A DNA stretch of 64,000 nucleotides, taken from positions 52,411,201-52,475,200 of the forward strand of contig CM054184.1 in assembly GCA_028829895.1 (NCBI GenBank). The letters run 5' to 3'. Source of the DNA: Sinotaia quadrata (Eukaryota; Mollusca; Gastropoda; Architaenioglossa; Viviparidae). The notes below the pieces were generated by a model that did not search any database, had not been told where the DNA came from, and saw only the letters and a program-made list of their open reading frames with translations. Shown here one piece after another: positions 21,669 through 34,039 of this stretch. Position 1 is the first letter of the stretch, and every line of letters starts with the position of its first letter. The translations under genes and the position numbers were made by a program.

Positions 21669-21804
21669 CGCTCGTAGTAGAAAGTTCAATGAGTGAGATA
21701 ATTCTCCGACCTTCACACTGGTCCCGTAAATTTTCAGGCAGCTGATTGGCGCTGATTTCTCCCCCTGCGTAATAACGTCTTTGATTGGAGACTTCCCGTA
21801 AATC
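21669..21804 (-). CDS. Putative exon, unknown product (possible NERD-like paralogue)
   Basis: Minus-strand exon candidate with acceptor CTACTCACAG and donor GTGACAG. It encodes 45 codons beginning DLREVSNQRRYYAGGEI and ending SLIELSTTS, in the phase expected after the exon at 22128 (phase 0) and leaving in phase 1. It belongs with the candidates at 22128 and 25758. The protein is not recognised. A second frame is also open across it, so the coding call is tentative. Confidence 0.4.
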
Positions 21805-22009
21805 CTGTGAGTAGAAAATACGCACAATCATGACAGCCTTTTTTAAAGTAGGATTGATTTACAAATAATTGTAAATGTAAAGGACAAAATACTTGTCATT
21901 CTATCAGAACTCAGTAGAAACTATATGCAACTTGTACCATAAGAGGGCAAGACACACAACGATAGCCTCACTTCTGCGTGTAGAGATACTAGAATATCTA
22001 ATATCTGAC

Positions 22010-22127
22010 TCACCATTGTCCATTTATTGTCATGAGCTGTTTACACTAGAATACCTAACATCTCACTCACCATTGTCCATTTATTGTCATGAGCTGTTTA
22101 CACTAGAATATCTAAAATCTCACTCAC
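22010..22127 (+). repeat. 57-bp tandem repeat containing a splice donor
   Basis: Two and a half copies of a 57-bp unit. Each contains ACTCACCAT, the minus-strand ATG/GTGAGT of the adjacent exon donor at 22127-22128. The exon-intron junction has therefore been amplified into the intron. Confidence 0.85.
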
Positions 22128-22241
22128 CATAGCGCTCACAAATCCAGGGTCACATGTGCTCACGGACTGTAACTCTGCCTGAGAAATGTCACGCACGTAA
22201 CACACGTCTGGCAAATCAGGAACAAGTAGCAGACCTTTGAC
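22128..22241 (-). CDS. Putative exon, unknown product (possible NERD-like paralogue)
   Basis: Minus-strand exon with acceptor ATTACTTTGCAG and donor ATG/GTGAGTG; 38 codons in phase 0 at both ends. The peptide starts VKGLLLVPDLPDVCYV and recalls RKLLILPYVTTDVLMQV at the end of the nuclease exon (16357-17010), suggesting a paralogue whose nuclease domain is split differently. This similarity is short and unverified. Confidence 0.5.
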
Positions 22242-22487
22242 CTGCAAAGTAATTGTATTTTTCTGTAATTGTGAGTTATGATTATTCTGTTTATGTGCTA
22301 TTAGACGATTTTCGATTTAGCTAGCTGTATTTTATTATTTATGGGTTACTGATTGCCCACTGTGAGGGGGTGGGTGTGCGTGCATATGGGACTGTTTAAA
22401 TTGATGTTTTCAAATCTCCCGGGAATAGCCAGTGCACCACTCAGGTGTGATGGTCAGCTAATGTTGTGGACATTTGTGAATGAGTGT

Positions 22488-22680
22488 GTGGCGGAGTAAA
22501 TCTGCCTATCCCTATTTCTAAACTTAATTGTTAAATATCAAAGTGATCCGACCTTGGGCAATGCTTTTACTAATATTTTTAAGTGTCAGAGTTGGAAGAA
22601 ACCTCAGTTGGAGGAGAGGCTAGAAATTGCTGATATAATTCCCAAACCAGTTCCAACTGGATGGGTAGATATTGTGCCTA
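22488..22680 (+). repeat. Dispersed repeat, copy 1
   Basis: About 190 bp sharing extended similarity with 50417-50629, including CTATCCCTATTTCTAAACTT, CAAAGTGAT and AGAGTTGG/AAAGTTGG blocks. It is an interspersed family, perhaps a SINE or MITE. Ends and target duplications are not clear. Confidence 0.75.
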
Positions 22681-23214
22681 AGAATGCATAGGTGGTGATC
22701 ATTCATGGACTTCTGGAAAACTTCTACTATCGTCCACTTTATACCTTTTGCACTTCCAGAACTTGTCGCTTGCCTAGCAGCCACCATGACTAACTCAAAT
22801 CAAACATCGGGCAGAAACTGTTGTCCTGGCGCATGCATGCTGAACCTACCCGTCACCTACAAGAGGGGAGCTCGCAAACCGGCAAGCTTAATTTGTCAGA
22901 AGTAGCTGTTACACCTCCATTTAACGTTTGTGAACTTCTAGAAGCTTGTATACTTAAATACCCAGTGCTTGGGTTCACTTGGCGTCACACACAGAGCCAC
23001 CCAGTCAAATTTCTGATCCCAGTTCCATGGAACAAAGACAGCAGACATTCCTCAACAACAGAAATTGTCAAATTTTTATCTTGTGCGGACTTTTGCAGCG
23101 TTCTTTTGATTCTGCCTTTAGTGAAACTTTGGTAATTGAACATTTTGTGACAAAGCACAAAAATTTAGAGATGAAAATTCAATAGGGTGACTTCGAGTGG
23201 CTATAATATGCCGG
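22681..23214. other. No gene recognised
   Basis: Overlapping short plus-strand frames (22705-23185) have no recognisable motif and no supported splice sites. They may be transposon debris. Confidence 0.35.
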
Positions 23215-23609
23215 AGAAACTCCTCTAGTTATTTTCTTTATGTGACGTGTTGTTTGACTTGGTGGGTAGAAACTATTTTAGTCATTGTATTTGTGTGACG
23301 CATTGTTTGACTTGGTGTGTAGACTACTCTAGTTATTGTCTTTATGTGACGTGTTGTTTGACTTGATGTGCAAAAACTATTTTAGTCATTGTCTTTATGT
23401 GATGTGTGGTTTGACTTCGTGTATAAAACTACTTTTGTCATTGTCTTTATTTGACGTGTTGTTTGACTTGTTATGTAAAATCTACTTTAGTCATTGTCTT
23501 TATGTGACGTGTTGACTAGGTGTAAAACTACTTTAATCATTGCATTATGTGATGTGTTGTTTGACTTGTAGTAAAAACTACTTTAATTATTGTTTTTATG
23601 TGACGTGTT
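23215..23609 (+). repeat. About 55-bp minisatellite, left part, split by a solo LTR
   Basis: About seven imperfect copies of a unit with TTATGTGACGTGTTGTTTGA and an ACTACTTTAGTCATTG segment. The array resumes at 24728. Confidence 0.9.
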
Positions 23610-24727
23610 TGTCACATGTCTGGTCTAGGTTTAACGACTCTGTCTTGTTTTAGATTTCCAGTTATCAATATTGGTTACTGAGTAATTTCTAACAATAGCA
23701 ACTGCCGGACTTATCCACTACAAAATGCCAAGAGATTCAGGCTATTACTCAATGACACCTTGCTAGATAAATCAGTTGACTTGCCCTAGCTAGCAACGTT
23801 ATCTCCCCCTTATTTATAAATTAAGATTTATGATTCTTTATCCCTTTATTACAGCACGCCACCCCACCCCCTAGTTAATCCAGTCGTGCTATAAACAATT
23901 ATGTAACAATGGGTAAGATAACAACAAATTTAATAACAATTCAAATAATAGAAAAAAATGAACATTTACGAAAACATGGATTATTAGAGATAATCTATCC
24001 TGTTCAGCCCGAATTCGAATGACTGTATACCTGAGATTACTGTCTGTTCTGATTATCATTGGGGCATCTCCCACTTATCTTTAATAGTTCATTAAAGTAG
24101 TGGCTATCATCGATCAACCAGTGTGGTTCTGACATCACAAGCAGTTATCTTCTGTCAGGTCCCTCCAATGTTGATTATAGCACTGGGCATAGTCCTTGAG
24201 CAATTGGCCCCTGAGTTTGAAGATGCCATATTAGGATTCTCAGTCTAACCTCTAGATCCAAGTCTCTTCTCCAAGATTCCTAGACTCCCAGAATTCGAGT
24301 CTCATCTCCCAGACTCCCAGACCGGCACTATGTGAAGTTATGCGCGGTCTAATGGTGGACGCGGTTTTCTACCCCTGAACAATGGGCACTGTGAATAATC
24401 TGAGCGTCTCCAGAATTTCGATTCATTCACGTGTATATATGAATGACCCGAGGTCAGCTGGCAGATAAACGCTGCGTCAGGATACGGAACGCAAGTGACC
24501 AAATATGGGCATCTCGTATCCGGTTAACGGCCCTTCCCTCACTTTTGGTGTGACCCACATACTCTCAACCCGTAAACTTGTTATTGCATCAGCCGAGCCT
24601 AGTTGCTTAGCGGAAGTCTTCTCATAAATTAAATAGACAGTTTAAACGATGAATAAGTTGAAAGATTAATAAAAGTGAAAAATAATGTTTTCTTAATTCA
24701 GCATAATTTGCCTCATATTCCCTTACA
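23610..24727 (+). mobile_element. Solo LTR B (1118 bp) with 5-bp target duplication
   Basis: It begins TGTCACATGTC and ends TTCCCTTACA, with 5-bp direct repeats GTGTT at 23605-23609 and 24728-24732. Removing it restores the minisatellite word GACGTGTTGTTTGAC. A TATA-like box (GTATATATG, about 24432-24440) fits an LTR promoter. No coding frame is present. A diverged copy of its first 400-450 bp lies inverted at 37690-38105. Confidence 0.82.
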
Positions 24728-24855
24728 GTGTTGTTTGACTTGTAGTAAAAACTACTTTAGTTGTTGTCTTTATGTGACGTGTTGTTTGACTTGTAGTAAC
24801 AACTACTTTATGTGACGTGTTGTTATGTCTTTATGTGACGTGTTTGACTTGTAGA
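24728..24855 (+). repeat. About 55-bp minisatellite, right part
   Basis: Continuation of the array at 23215-23609 beyond solo LTR B, with two to three copies. Confidence 0.9.
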
Positions 24856-25084
24856 AATTCCTCAAGTGACAGTGATTTGTATAAGGTAGAAATGGCAGCA
24901 TTGTAGGATAACTCAATTTTGGATTTCACACTGTTTGGAAGTAGTTTTGAATGTAATTGTAATATTTCTACTGTGGTAACGTACCTCTGCATTAATGTCT
25001 TTCTTTTCCAGTCAGTTTTGTATTTCACTTTCAATAGCTGATGGAAATGACAGTAAATTACCCCTGAGATAGCAAATCGACTAT

Positions 25085-25250
25085 GGTCGTATACTGTAGC
25101 ATTGGTGCCAAATCGAGTTTACTGTCTGATTGTGAATTTCACACTGTAGCATTAGTACAAAACCAAGTTTACTGTCTGATTGTGAATTTCACACTGTAGC
25201 ACTAGTACAAAACCAAGTTTACTGTCCGATGCTGAATTTCACACTGCAGG
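25085..25250 (+). repeat. 50-bp tandem repeat
   Basis: Three copies of a 50-bp unit containing ACCAAGTTTACTGTCTGATT and TTTCACACTGTAGC. Confidence 0.9.
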
Positions 25251-25757
25251 AAAACATTGGTAAATATGTTGTAGTATTGTTACTAAGGTAATGTTATTAA
25301 AGTCCTGATTTTGTGGTACTGTGCTATTTATCAAGTAGATGTTACAATCCTGAATTGCGTATCAGGCAATTAGCCATGGTGTTATTTTGTATTTATTGCT
25401 GAAAATCTAAAGAAGAATTTTTTATTGTTTGTCTGGCATGGTTAATACACTAGTTGAAATCTGGGTAAGTGTATTTGAAAATAGTAATAATGACTCGTAT
25501 TAATTCAATGTGTGTTTATTTAGCCATATCATACTAGGAAAGAAATTAATAAATGAGGAACATTTTATTACAAGGTGACAAGTTGCAATACAAATACTTG
25601 TCAGTCAAACAATCAGTCAATAAGTGGTTAGTCATCAGTCAATCATTCAATCAAACAGGTAATAAAAAAATGAGTTGTCAATAAATAACCAACCAAGCAA
25701 GCAATCAACTAAACCATCTGTCGAGTCGTGCATACTTCTTCTTAATAAAACACTTAC

Positions 25758-25874
25758 CTCTGCATTGTCGTTGTTGGCAGAGATGGAGGTGTCAACTTCT
25801 ATCTCGCAATCAGGGACTGAGTGGGTCATCACTTGGACAGAACTGCGGGTGATATCTGGGGAAAACCTGGCACT
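25758..25874 (-). CDS. Putative exon, unknown product
   Basis: Minus-strand exon with acceptor TTTAATTTTTCAG and donor GAG/GTAAGTG. Its 39 codons, phase 0 at both ends, begin SARFSPDITRSSVQVM and end acidic (SANNDNAE). Phase and strand match the candidates at 22128 and 21669, so the three may form one gene. The protein is not recognised. Confidence 0.45.
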
Positions 25875-25914
25875 CTGAAAAATTAAATTAAACTTTTAAA
25901 AAATAAATAACATC

Positions 25915-26255
25915 TTTATTGTAACACTTCACTCAGTGTAATTTTATATTTCAAAATAATGAATTTATTGTAACACTTCACTCAGTGTAATTTTATATTT
26001 CAAAATAATGAATTTATTGTAACACTTCACTCAGTGTAATTTTATATTTCAAAATAATTAATTTATTGTAACACTTCACTCAGTGTAATTTTATATTTCA
26101 AAATAATGAATTTATTGTAACACTTCACTCAGTGTAATTTTATATTTCAAAATAATTAATTTATTGTAACACTTCACTCAGTGTAATTTTATATTTCAAA
26201 ATAATTAATTTATTGTAACACTTCACTCAGTGTAATTTTATATTTCAAAATAATT
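25915..26255 (+). repeat. 49-bp minisatellite
   Basis: Seven almost identical copies of a 49-bp unit containing TTGTAACACTTCACTCAGTG, followed by a degenerate AT-rich repeat (ACAAAATTAACATTATTT) to about 26430. Confidence 0.95.
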
Positions 26256-26445
26256 AATATAATATTTTTCAAATAGCCTTATGTAATTTCACAAAATTAA
26301 TATTATTTCCTAAAATTACAAAATGAACATTATTTAATAAAATTACAAAATTCGCATTATTTAATAAAATTACAAAATTAACATTATTTAATTTTTAAAA
26401 ATACAAACTTAACATTAATTAATAAAATTACAATTAATTTCTCAC

Positions 26446-26469
26446 CATTTTGGCAATCATGCTGAACAT
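26446..26469 (-). CDS. Possible first coding exon (8 codons)
   Basis: Minus-strand ATG followed by MFSMIAKM and a phase-0 donor ATG/GTGAGA. An in-frame stop lies just upstream, so this could be the translation start of the 25758/22128/21669 exon group. It is short and speculative. Confidence 0.25.
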
Positions 26470-27320
26470 GATGATGCAGGAGTTCTAGCAGACGACCCAA
26501 ATGACGCAACAAGACGTGTGCTCAGTGGCGGGTATCTCAACGAAATTAATTTTTCCATTCGTCTACTCGCTATTATATAATGTCTTCCCACTTCATGTCG
26601 TAGGCTTGTAGAATATTGCACACGTGATTCCGAACAAGAAATTAGCCCTGTATCAAAACTTCATTCATCTTCACGAACCTCTGCTCACCCTCGATAAACT
26701 CCCCATCCTCCGTCATCTTCATCTTCTTTATGTAAGTTCTATTCCTGGATGTCCCGTCTGCAGGGGGAAATATTTTTTCTGTTTCTTCTAAATATTATTT
26801 TTCATTTGTTACAGATTCACCCTGTTGTCGGCTGTTTTATAAATTTAGTTAAATTTGATATACTCTTATTATAGTAAAAGTCACAATACAAAGACATATT
26901 TGAAATTACAAAAGTCACAGCAATGTGGATTTAAGGAGATTAAATTCTAATAGTAATCATAACTGAATTTTAAAAATATTCTTTTGAAATATTCATTTCA
27001 TTACATTTTCTATGGATTAAAAGTGTCGAAAATCGTGGATTAGAAAACGAGAAAACATTCTTCCAAAAAACACATTCAGCACAGTATTCTCTAGTGAACT
27101 GTCCTAGAAGACTATGAAATTATAAATATACAATCTTTTCATGGTAGTATAGAGATACAGACTTAGTTTAGCAATGCCGGCAGATAGGTACCAAACGTTA
27201 GAATTCTACTGATTCTAGACACAGTGCCAAGCAGTTTTGTTTTCATTAAAATTCTTTGACAGCAACAAAAGAAGGCGAAGCAGAATCTGAGAGAGAACAA
27301 GAGGGTAGGCGCTAAATCGG
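26470..27320. other. No gene recognised
   Basis: Moderately GC-rich near 26500-26760, possibly the promoter or 5' region of the minus-strand exon group. No motif is certain. Confidence 0.3.
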
Positions 27321-27436
27321 CGTTTAGTTTTTCTGTTTCCTTAGATCTAGTTATTACTCTGTGTGTGTGATTGTTAGATATAGTTATTACTGTGAGTGTG
27401 TGTCTTTTTGTTTCCTTAGCTCTAGTTATTACTCTG

Positions 27437-27467
<31 letters not shown>

Positions 27468-28000
27468 GTGTGTTATTTTTTTGTTTCCTTAGCTCTAGTT
27501 AATTATGTGATTTTTAAAAATTAGATCTAGTTATTACTGTGTGTATGTTTTTTTTTGTTTCCTTAAATCTAGTTTTTTCTGTGTGTTTTATTTTTGTTTC
27601 TATAAATCTAGTTATTACTGTGTGTTTGTTTTTTGTTTCCAATCTGGTTATTATTTTGTTTGTTTGTTGTTTCCTTAGATCTAGTTATTACTCTGTGTTT
27701 TTTGTTTCATTTGATCTAGTTATAACTGTGTGTGTGTTTGTTCTTGTTTCCTTAGAACTAGTTAGTACTGTGAGATTTTTGTTTCCTTAGATCTAGTTAT
27801 TACTGTCTGTGTGTTTGCTTGGTTGGTTTTATTTCCTTAGATCTAGTTATTACTGTGTTTTTTGTTTATTTGCTTGTGTCCTTAGATCTAGTTATTACTG
27901 TCTGTGTGTTTGGCTGGTTGGTTTTATTTCCTTAGATCTAGTTATTACTATGTGTTTTTTGTTTATTTGCTTGTGTCCTTAGATCTAGTTACTGTCAGTG
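27320..28000 (+). repeat. About 40-bp minisatellite with GT tracts
   Basis: About fifteen degenerate copies of a unit with TTCCTTAGATCTAGTTATTA followed by GTGTGTGTTT and T-rich tracts. Confidence 0.9.
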
Positions 28001-29680
28001 TGGTTGTCAAGTTGTCATGAAAACTTCTAAGCCCACTCATTCCTAAGCTACAATAAAACATTAGATTGCATGACAATCAGGGCAGTTCTACAATAATTTA
28101 TTATTAATGTAATTAAACAGGAAGAGTAACTGCATGCAGTGCTGTAAATTTCACAAATTTAAATTCTTTCATGCATTTACCTCAGTCATTTGATCAATTA
28201 AATTCATTTGAAAGTTTCTTTACAATCAGTTAATTACAGGAACATCTGACATAAATGTGCAGTGTGTGTAATGTTAGAATATATTTTAAATCCATACAAT
28301 GAATCTTCTTGTAAGTGAAAAGTTAATAGTAAGTAATCATAGAAATTTAATTAAACATTGATTCCTGTTAAGAATAATTTTTATCGCAGACAAGTAATTA
28401 ATTTTTGGTTCATGAAGAACTAGGTAAAAATAATTGAAATTCAAATTACATCTGCAATCCTGAGCTAGAGACTTATTGTATACAGCCGAATGTAGTGAAC
28501 ACGGTATGGAGAGGTGAAAACTCAGACTTGCAGTACCTAAGACTAAGAACAATCCCTTCAAGTGTTAGAGACGAATAACTATTTTCTTCCTTGCACATTT
28601 AATTGATTAGGTCTAATTATATCTAGGAACCGAAGCAGAACATAAAATGCTTATGTGGAAAATGGCACACACTATGTCACGCACACATTATGCAGTTAGA
28701 ACTTGTTGTTAATATTTTTTTAAAATTGTCATTTTGACACGAAGCTTGATTTAGACATGTAGAGTTTAATGTGTGTTGAACTTTCCTCCTTAAATTTAGG
28801 GGTTGACACATCGGATTGTAGACAAGAAGGAAAGATTTGTCATGTGTACTATTTCAAATGAACACACACACTGGTTATAACAAATAGTGTTTTATTTTTT
28901 ATAAGACTATTAAGATTGTGTATGTGTAATATTTAATATTATTGCAAATTAGTAGTTTACTAAGTCATTAAAAGTTTTGCCTCTCTGGGAGATAGAGAGA
29001 TAGATAGACACAGTGAGAGAGACAGAGGAGAGAGAGAGAGATCAATGAAACATGATTTATTTCATTTAATCTTTTACCTGATGCATCAGAAAACATTAAC
29101 TTCATAAAATAAAAAAAGTCATAGCACAAGCAAATCAAAATCTAATCAAATAACATAAAAGTATGTGTGTTATGTTCACGGGTGTCACCTACCCACAACG
29201 TTCATAGCTTCTACCTATTTGACAATTTCCAGATACATACAGGGAGTACGAATTTACTTCAAGTTCCTCTCTTGTCATTTGTCATTTGTCATTTGTCAAG
29301 CTTTCCGCTAGAAGTGTTATTTTGTGTCAGGGTCAGTGGACCAGATCTGTGACGAGGTGGGCATCATTCCCGAAGGCGAAACAAAAAGATAACTTCACGT
29401 TCTTCTCTGATTTCTTACAGAAAATTGGAAAACCAAGATGGGTTAGGGACAGCTCATTAAATCCGTAAAGAACACGGATATTTGAATGCTTGACGTTTCA
29501 AGTTTTACCTGTGCACTTTAGAATCACCACTGATAAATGCTACAGACTATTTACAGACGCAGAGAAAAGATACAGAGTTTCAATGTTCGCTTCTATAGTC
29601 TCTCACCACAAGAGAAGGAGATTATATATCCTTTAGAGATGTTTGAGAGATTTTGCCAAATGGGAGCTCTTCACGCCAGA
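28001..29680. other. Intergenic, no gene recognised
   Basis: AT-rich. Contains a short GA-rich microsatellite at 28985-29040. Short plus-strand frames near 29167-29650 have no recognisable domain. Confidence 0.4.
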
Positions 29681-29684
29681 TTTA

Positions 29685-30560
29685 CACACCAACTCATTCT
29701 CCACAACACATCAACTCATTCTCCACAACACATCAACTTACTCTCCACAACACATCAACTCACTCTCCACAACACATCAACTCACTCTTCATAACACACC
29801 AACCCATTCTCCACAACACATCAACTCATTCTCCACAACACATCAACTTACTTTCCACAACACATCAACTCACTCTCCACAACACATCAACTCACTCTCC
29901 ATAACACACCAACCCATTCTCTACAACACATCAACTCATTCTCCACAACACACCAACTCCTCTCCATAACACACCAACTCATTCTCCACAACACATCTCA
30001 CTCTCCACAACACATCAACTCATTCTCCACAACACATCAACTCACTCTCCGTAACACAGCAACTCACTCTCTATAACACAGTTCACACACCAACTCATTC
30101 TCCACAACATATCAACTCATTCTCCACAACACTTCAACTCATTCTCCACCACACATCAACTCATTCTCTATAACATAGTACACACACCAACACATTCTCC
30201 ACATCACACCAACTCATTCTCTATAACACACAGTGCACACACCAACTCATTCCCCACAAAACATCAACTCATTTTCCACAGCACATCAACTCATTCTCCA
30301 CAACACATCAACTCACTCTCCATAACACATAAACTCATTCTCCACAACACAACTCACTCTCCATAACACACAAACTTATTCTCCACATTCTCTATAACAC
30401 ACAGTACACACACCAACTCATTCTCCACAACACTTGAACTCATTCTCCACAACACTTGAACTCATTCTCCACAACAAACCAACTCATTCTCCACAACACA
30501 TCAACTCACTCTCTATAATACATAGTACACACACCTACTCATTCTCCACAACACTATAAA
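29685..30560 (+). repeat. 22-bp minisatellite, about 880 bp
   Basis: About forty copies of a 22-bp unit AACACATCAACTCATTCTCC plus two bases, with many substitution variants and a higher-order insertion (CATAGTACACACACC). Long plus-strand frames through it are repeat artefacts. Confidence 0.95.
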
Positions 30561-31225
30561 TGAATACTTGAAGAAAGTCATTATTAACTCTGCGTTTCTT
30601 ATTCATTAAATTATTGTTCACTTGTATATTATTCTAATAGACTTACATTTAATATTACCTTAGTTTATTACAGGAGAGTCAATCTCTGTATGTTCTATTA
30701 GTCAATTTGGATATTATTTCAACAGAACTGTCTTGATTCAGCTAAGTTTATTATTTGATATGTTGTCTCTGTCTTGACTATAATCTTTCTTGTATGTTTC
30801 ACATCTATTAATAGCTGTTAATTTGGATTTATTGTTCTAACAGAACTGTATTTTGAAATACTTTGACTTATTATATGGGACTCCGTGTTGTTGTTTTATT
30901 CAATTGAGTTTCTTCAAAGTTTTGTTACGTTTGTAAAATTCAATTCTCGAGTTTTTTATTCTTATTAAATATTATTACATTTCTTCATGTCTTCCTATGT
31001 CATTGATAGCTAACTAACGGACTGGGCCTTGGATTTAGTTAACGATTAAGTTGACACTCAGGGAATATATTTTACTCCTAGGAGAGAGGCTAGCTGTAAC
31101 TCAAGAGACTTATGTGATTTGATATTTAATTTATAACTAATGTTCATATTATGATCTCTGCATGCCTGGAGGTGGGTAGCTACCACCTTCAGATTAAGTG
31201 TTACTCTAAATATAAGCAAGACATC
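30561..31225. other. Intergenic, no feature seen
   Basis: AT-rich spacer between arrays. Confidence 0.4.
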
Positions 31226-31229
31226 ATTC

Positions 31230-31625
31230 ATTCACACTTCTGTGTGTATTGAGCATCCAGGTAGAAGTCATTCATAAGTCCCTTTGACTTCTGTGGGTGC
31301 TGAGTATCCAGCTAAAAATCCCCTGTCAGTCCTTTGACTTCTGTGGGTACTGAGTATCCAGCTAAAAATCCCTTGTCAGTCCTTTGACTTCTGTGGGTAC
31401 TGAGTATCCAGCTAGAAATCCTATGTCAGTCCTTTGACTTCTGTGGGTACTGAGTATCCAGCTAGAAATCCTATGTCAGTCCTTTGACTTCTGTGGGTAC
31501 TGAGTATCCAGCTAGAAACCCCTTGTCAGTCCTTTGACTTCTGTGGGTACTGAACATCCAGCAAGAAGATGCTTGCCACCCTTTGACTTCTGTGGGTACT
31601 GAGTGTCCAGCTAGAAATTGTCTTG
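31230..31625 (+). repeat. 50-bp minisatellite
   Basis: About eight copies of a 50-bp unit containing CCTTTGACTTCTGTGGGTAC and GAGTATCCAGCTAGAAATCC. Confidence 0.95.
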
Positions 31626-31989
31626 TGGTAGAAAGAGGAACAAACGGGTCAAAAACAATCACATCTGCAGTCATTATTTAACCCCAGTTGTTGTAATTTC
31701 TTAGATCACCATTCGGTCTCCATCTCGTATTTTGACATTCAAATTCATTATCATTCTAAAACGATGTTTTCCTTAAAGAATGAGGTTCGGTACCTGAGAC
31801 AGTTGATCTCGTTCAAGATGTTTTATTTCGTGGCATTGCTAAACTGTGATGTGCTGTTTCCTTCTGTGTGAATTTATATACAATGATACTTGTGAAGATT
31901 TATATACAAAATACTTGTTATTGTGTAGTTTTATGTATAGTTATACTTGTGTAGATTTATTCTCAGGATACCTCTGTAGATTTATTCTT

Positions 31990-32335
31990 GTTGCTCTGTA
32001 GATTTACATATAGTGATACTTGTGTAGATGTACTTACAGTGAGTCTTGTTGTGTTGATTCATGTATAGTGATTCTTGTTGTATATAGTGGTGCTTGTTAT
32101 ACCGATTTATGTACAGTGATACTTGTACTGATTTGTGTACAGTGATACTTGTACTGATTTGTGTACAGTGATACTTGTACTGATTTGTGTACAGTGATAC
32201 TTGTACTGATTTATGTACAGTGATACTTGTACTGATTTATGTACAGTGATACTTGTACTGATTTATGTACAGTGATACTTGTACTGATTTATGTACAGTG
32301 ATACTTGTACTGATTTGTGTACAGTGATACTTGTG
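31990..32335 (+). repeat. 26-bp minisatellite
   Basis: About twelve copies of a 26-bp unit (GTACAGTGATACTTGTACTG plus ATTTAT/ATTTGT). It is homogeneous on the right and degenerate on the left. Confidence 0.95.
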
Positions 32336-33275
32336 CATGAAGGCATTTTTTCTATCCTTTGTCCTCGACCGTCATACACACTACACTATAGAGGTATAGA
32401 GGTATAGAGGTATAGAGGTATGCAATACATTTCTTAGCTTAACAATCTTTCTTAGTGAGATAAAGTTATTGATATTTATTTATTACTGTCACTCACTTTG
32501 AAACCATTTGTTTTATACAAGATATTTATTAGTAATTGTTTTTTTCTTTTCTCTTATGGCCTAAGATACAACATTACTATGGGGACGAGTTAGTGTTGTC
32601 TGTGTTAACTGGACGGTTGTTAAGTCCCTATGTGAATAGGTTGGCACAGGGGCAAAATGTTTAGCTGAAAGCATACATTTTCTTGTTGAAGGTCTTATTA
32701 TATTTTTTCAGTGTGTTTGTATGTTTGAGTGTGTGCGTATGAGAGTTCGTGCGTGTGTGTGCGTTTCTACAATTTTAGTTTATATAACAGTACAACTTAT
32801 ATCGTTTGAATTTTGTATTTTAATACTGTGACGGGCACGCAACTTAGTTAATGCAAATGATATCATCATTATTTAATCTTTCAAAACACATTACAAGTGA
32901 TGAGAATTTTAATTTATTTTATTAGTGATCCTCCAACAGACATCACTCTTGGCGGATATATGGGTGCTGTAAACGTTTTCTCTCTTCCACATCAACAACA
33001 TTTACACCACATAATCTTTCCTTACTAAGAGAAAAGATAAATCGACTTAAATCTATTTTAGCGAATTCCCACCCACTCACTTTCTTCTCCAGCATATGAT
33101 TAATTATAATTATCAATATCCGTAAGAAGGTAAATAAATTTATTAAATGAACAATCAACTCTGCATATGTCAATTAATTAATGAAATAAATTATTATGTT
33201 CTCATAATTATTTCTTACAAAACAGTCCATACATATAAAATAATAAAATTACAGTTCAACAATAGAGTCGATACA
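32336..33275. other. Intergenic, no gene recognised
   Basis: AT-rich with a short GAGGTATA repeat near 32390-32420. A minus-strand frame at 32943-33173 has no recognisable motif. Confidence 0.4.
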
Positions 33276-33279
33276 CTTG

Positions 33280-33660
33280 ACTATAGGGCAAGTGTACAAT
33301 GGTAAGTAGTTGGCCAATCTATAGGGCAAGTGTACACTGGTAAGTAGTTGGTCAATCTATAGGGCAAGTGTACAATGGTAAGCAGTTGGCCAATCTATAG
33401 GGCAAGTGTACAATGGTAAGTAGTTGGCCAATCTATAGGGCAAGTGTACACTGGTAAGTAGTTGGTCAATCTATAGGGCAAGTGTACAATGGTAAGCAGT
33501 TGGCCAATCTATAGGGCAAGTGTACAATGGTAAGTAGTTGGCCAATCTATAGGGCAAGTGTACAATGGTAAGTAGTTGATCTATCTATTGGGCAAGTGGT
33601 ACACCTGTAAGTAGAGGGCCTGACTATAGGGCAAGTGGTACTCCTGTAAGTATTATCTAT
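33280..33660 (+). repeat. 38-bp minisatellite with splice-donor-like core
   Basis: Nine to ten copies of a 38-bp unit containing CTATAGGGCAAGTGTACAAT and GGTAAGTAGTTGGCCAAT. Each carries GGTAAGTA, a near-perfect plus-strand splice-donor word. Confidence 0.95.
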
Positions 33661-34039
33661 GGGTCACATGGTTCAGTGCTTATCTATGGGTCAAGGTGTA
33701 CACTTACCAATTCAGGGCATATCTAAGGATCTGTACAAATACATTGAAAACCATATATCGCTGTCTTCTTGATCCTTGTCACTTGTATTATGTACAGAAT
33801 TTTTCTCCAAATAAAAAACATATATCCAGTTTATATTGAATAAAAGGATGGCAACAGAAACAAGTGACAGAATCAGAATTGAACACGAAAATAAATGACA
33901 CTGTTCTTACGTGATCGTATTGTAACAGATGGCCCACCTTTACGTTTGATCTTGTTACGTATGCAATATTAACATTGTTATGTGTTGATTCTGTGTAACA
34001 TTTTACTCTCTAAATACATTTTCATGTGTTACTGCCCGT

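Noticed and set aside
29537..29969. Overlapping plus-strand frames rich in His/Thr/Ser/Gln
   Set aside because: They lie in the 22-bp minisatellite; three frames are open at once, as expected for a low-stop repeat.
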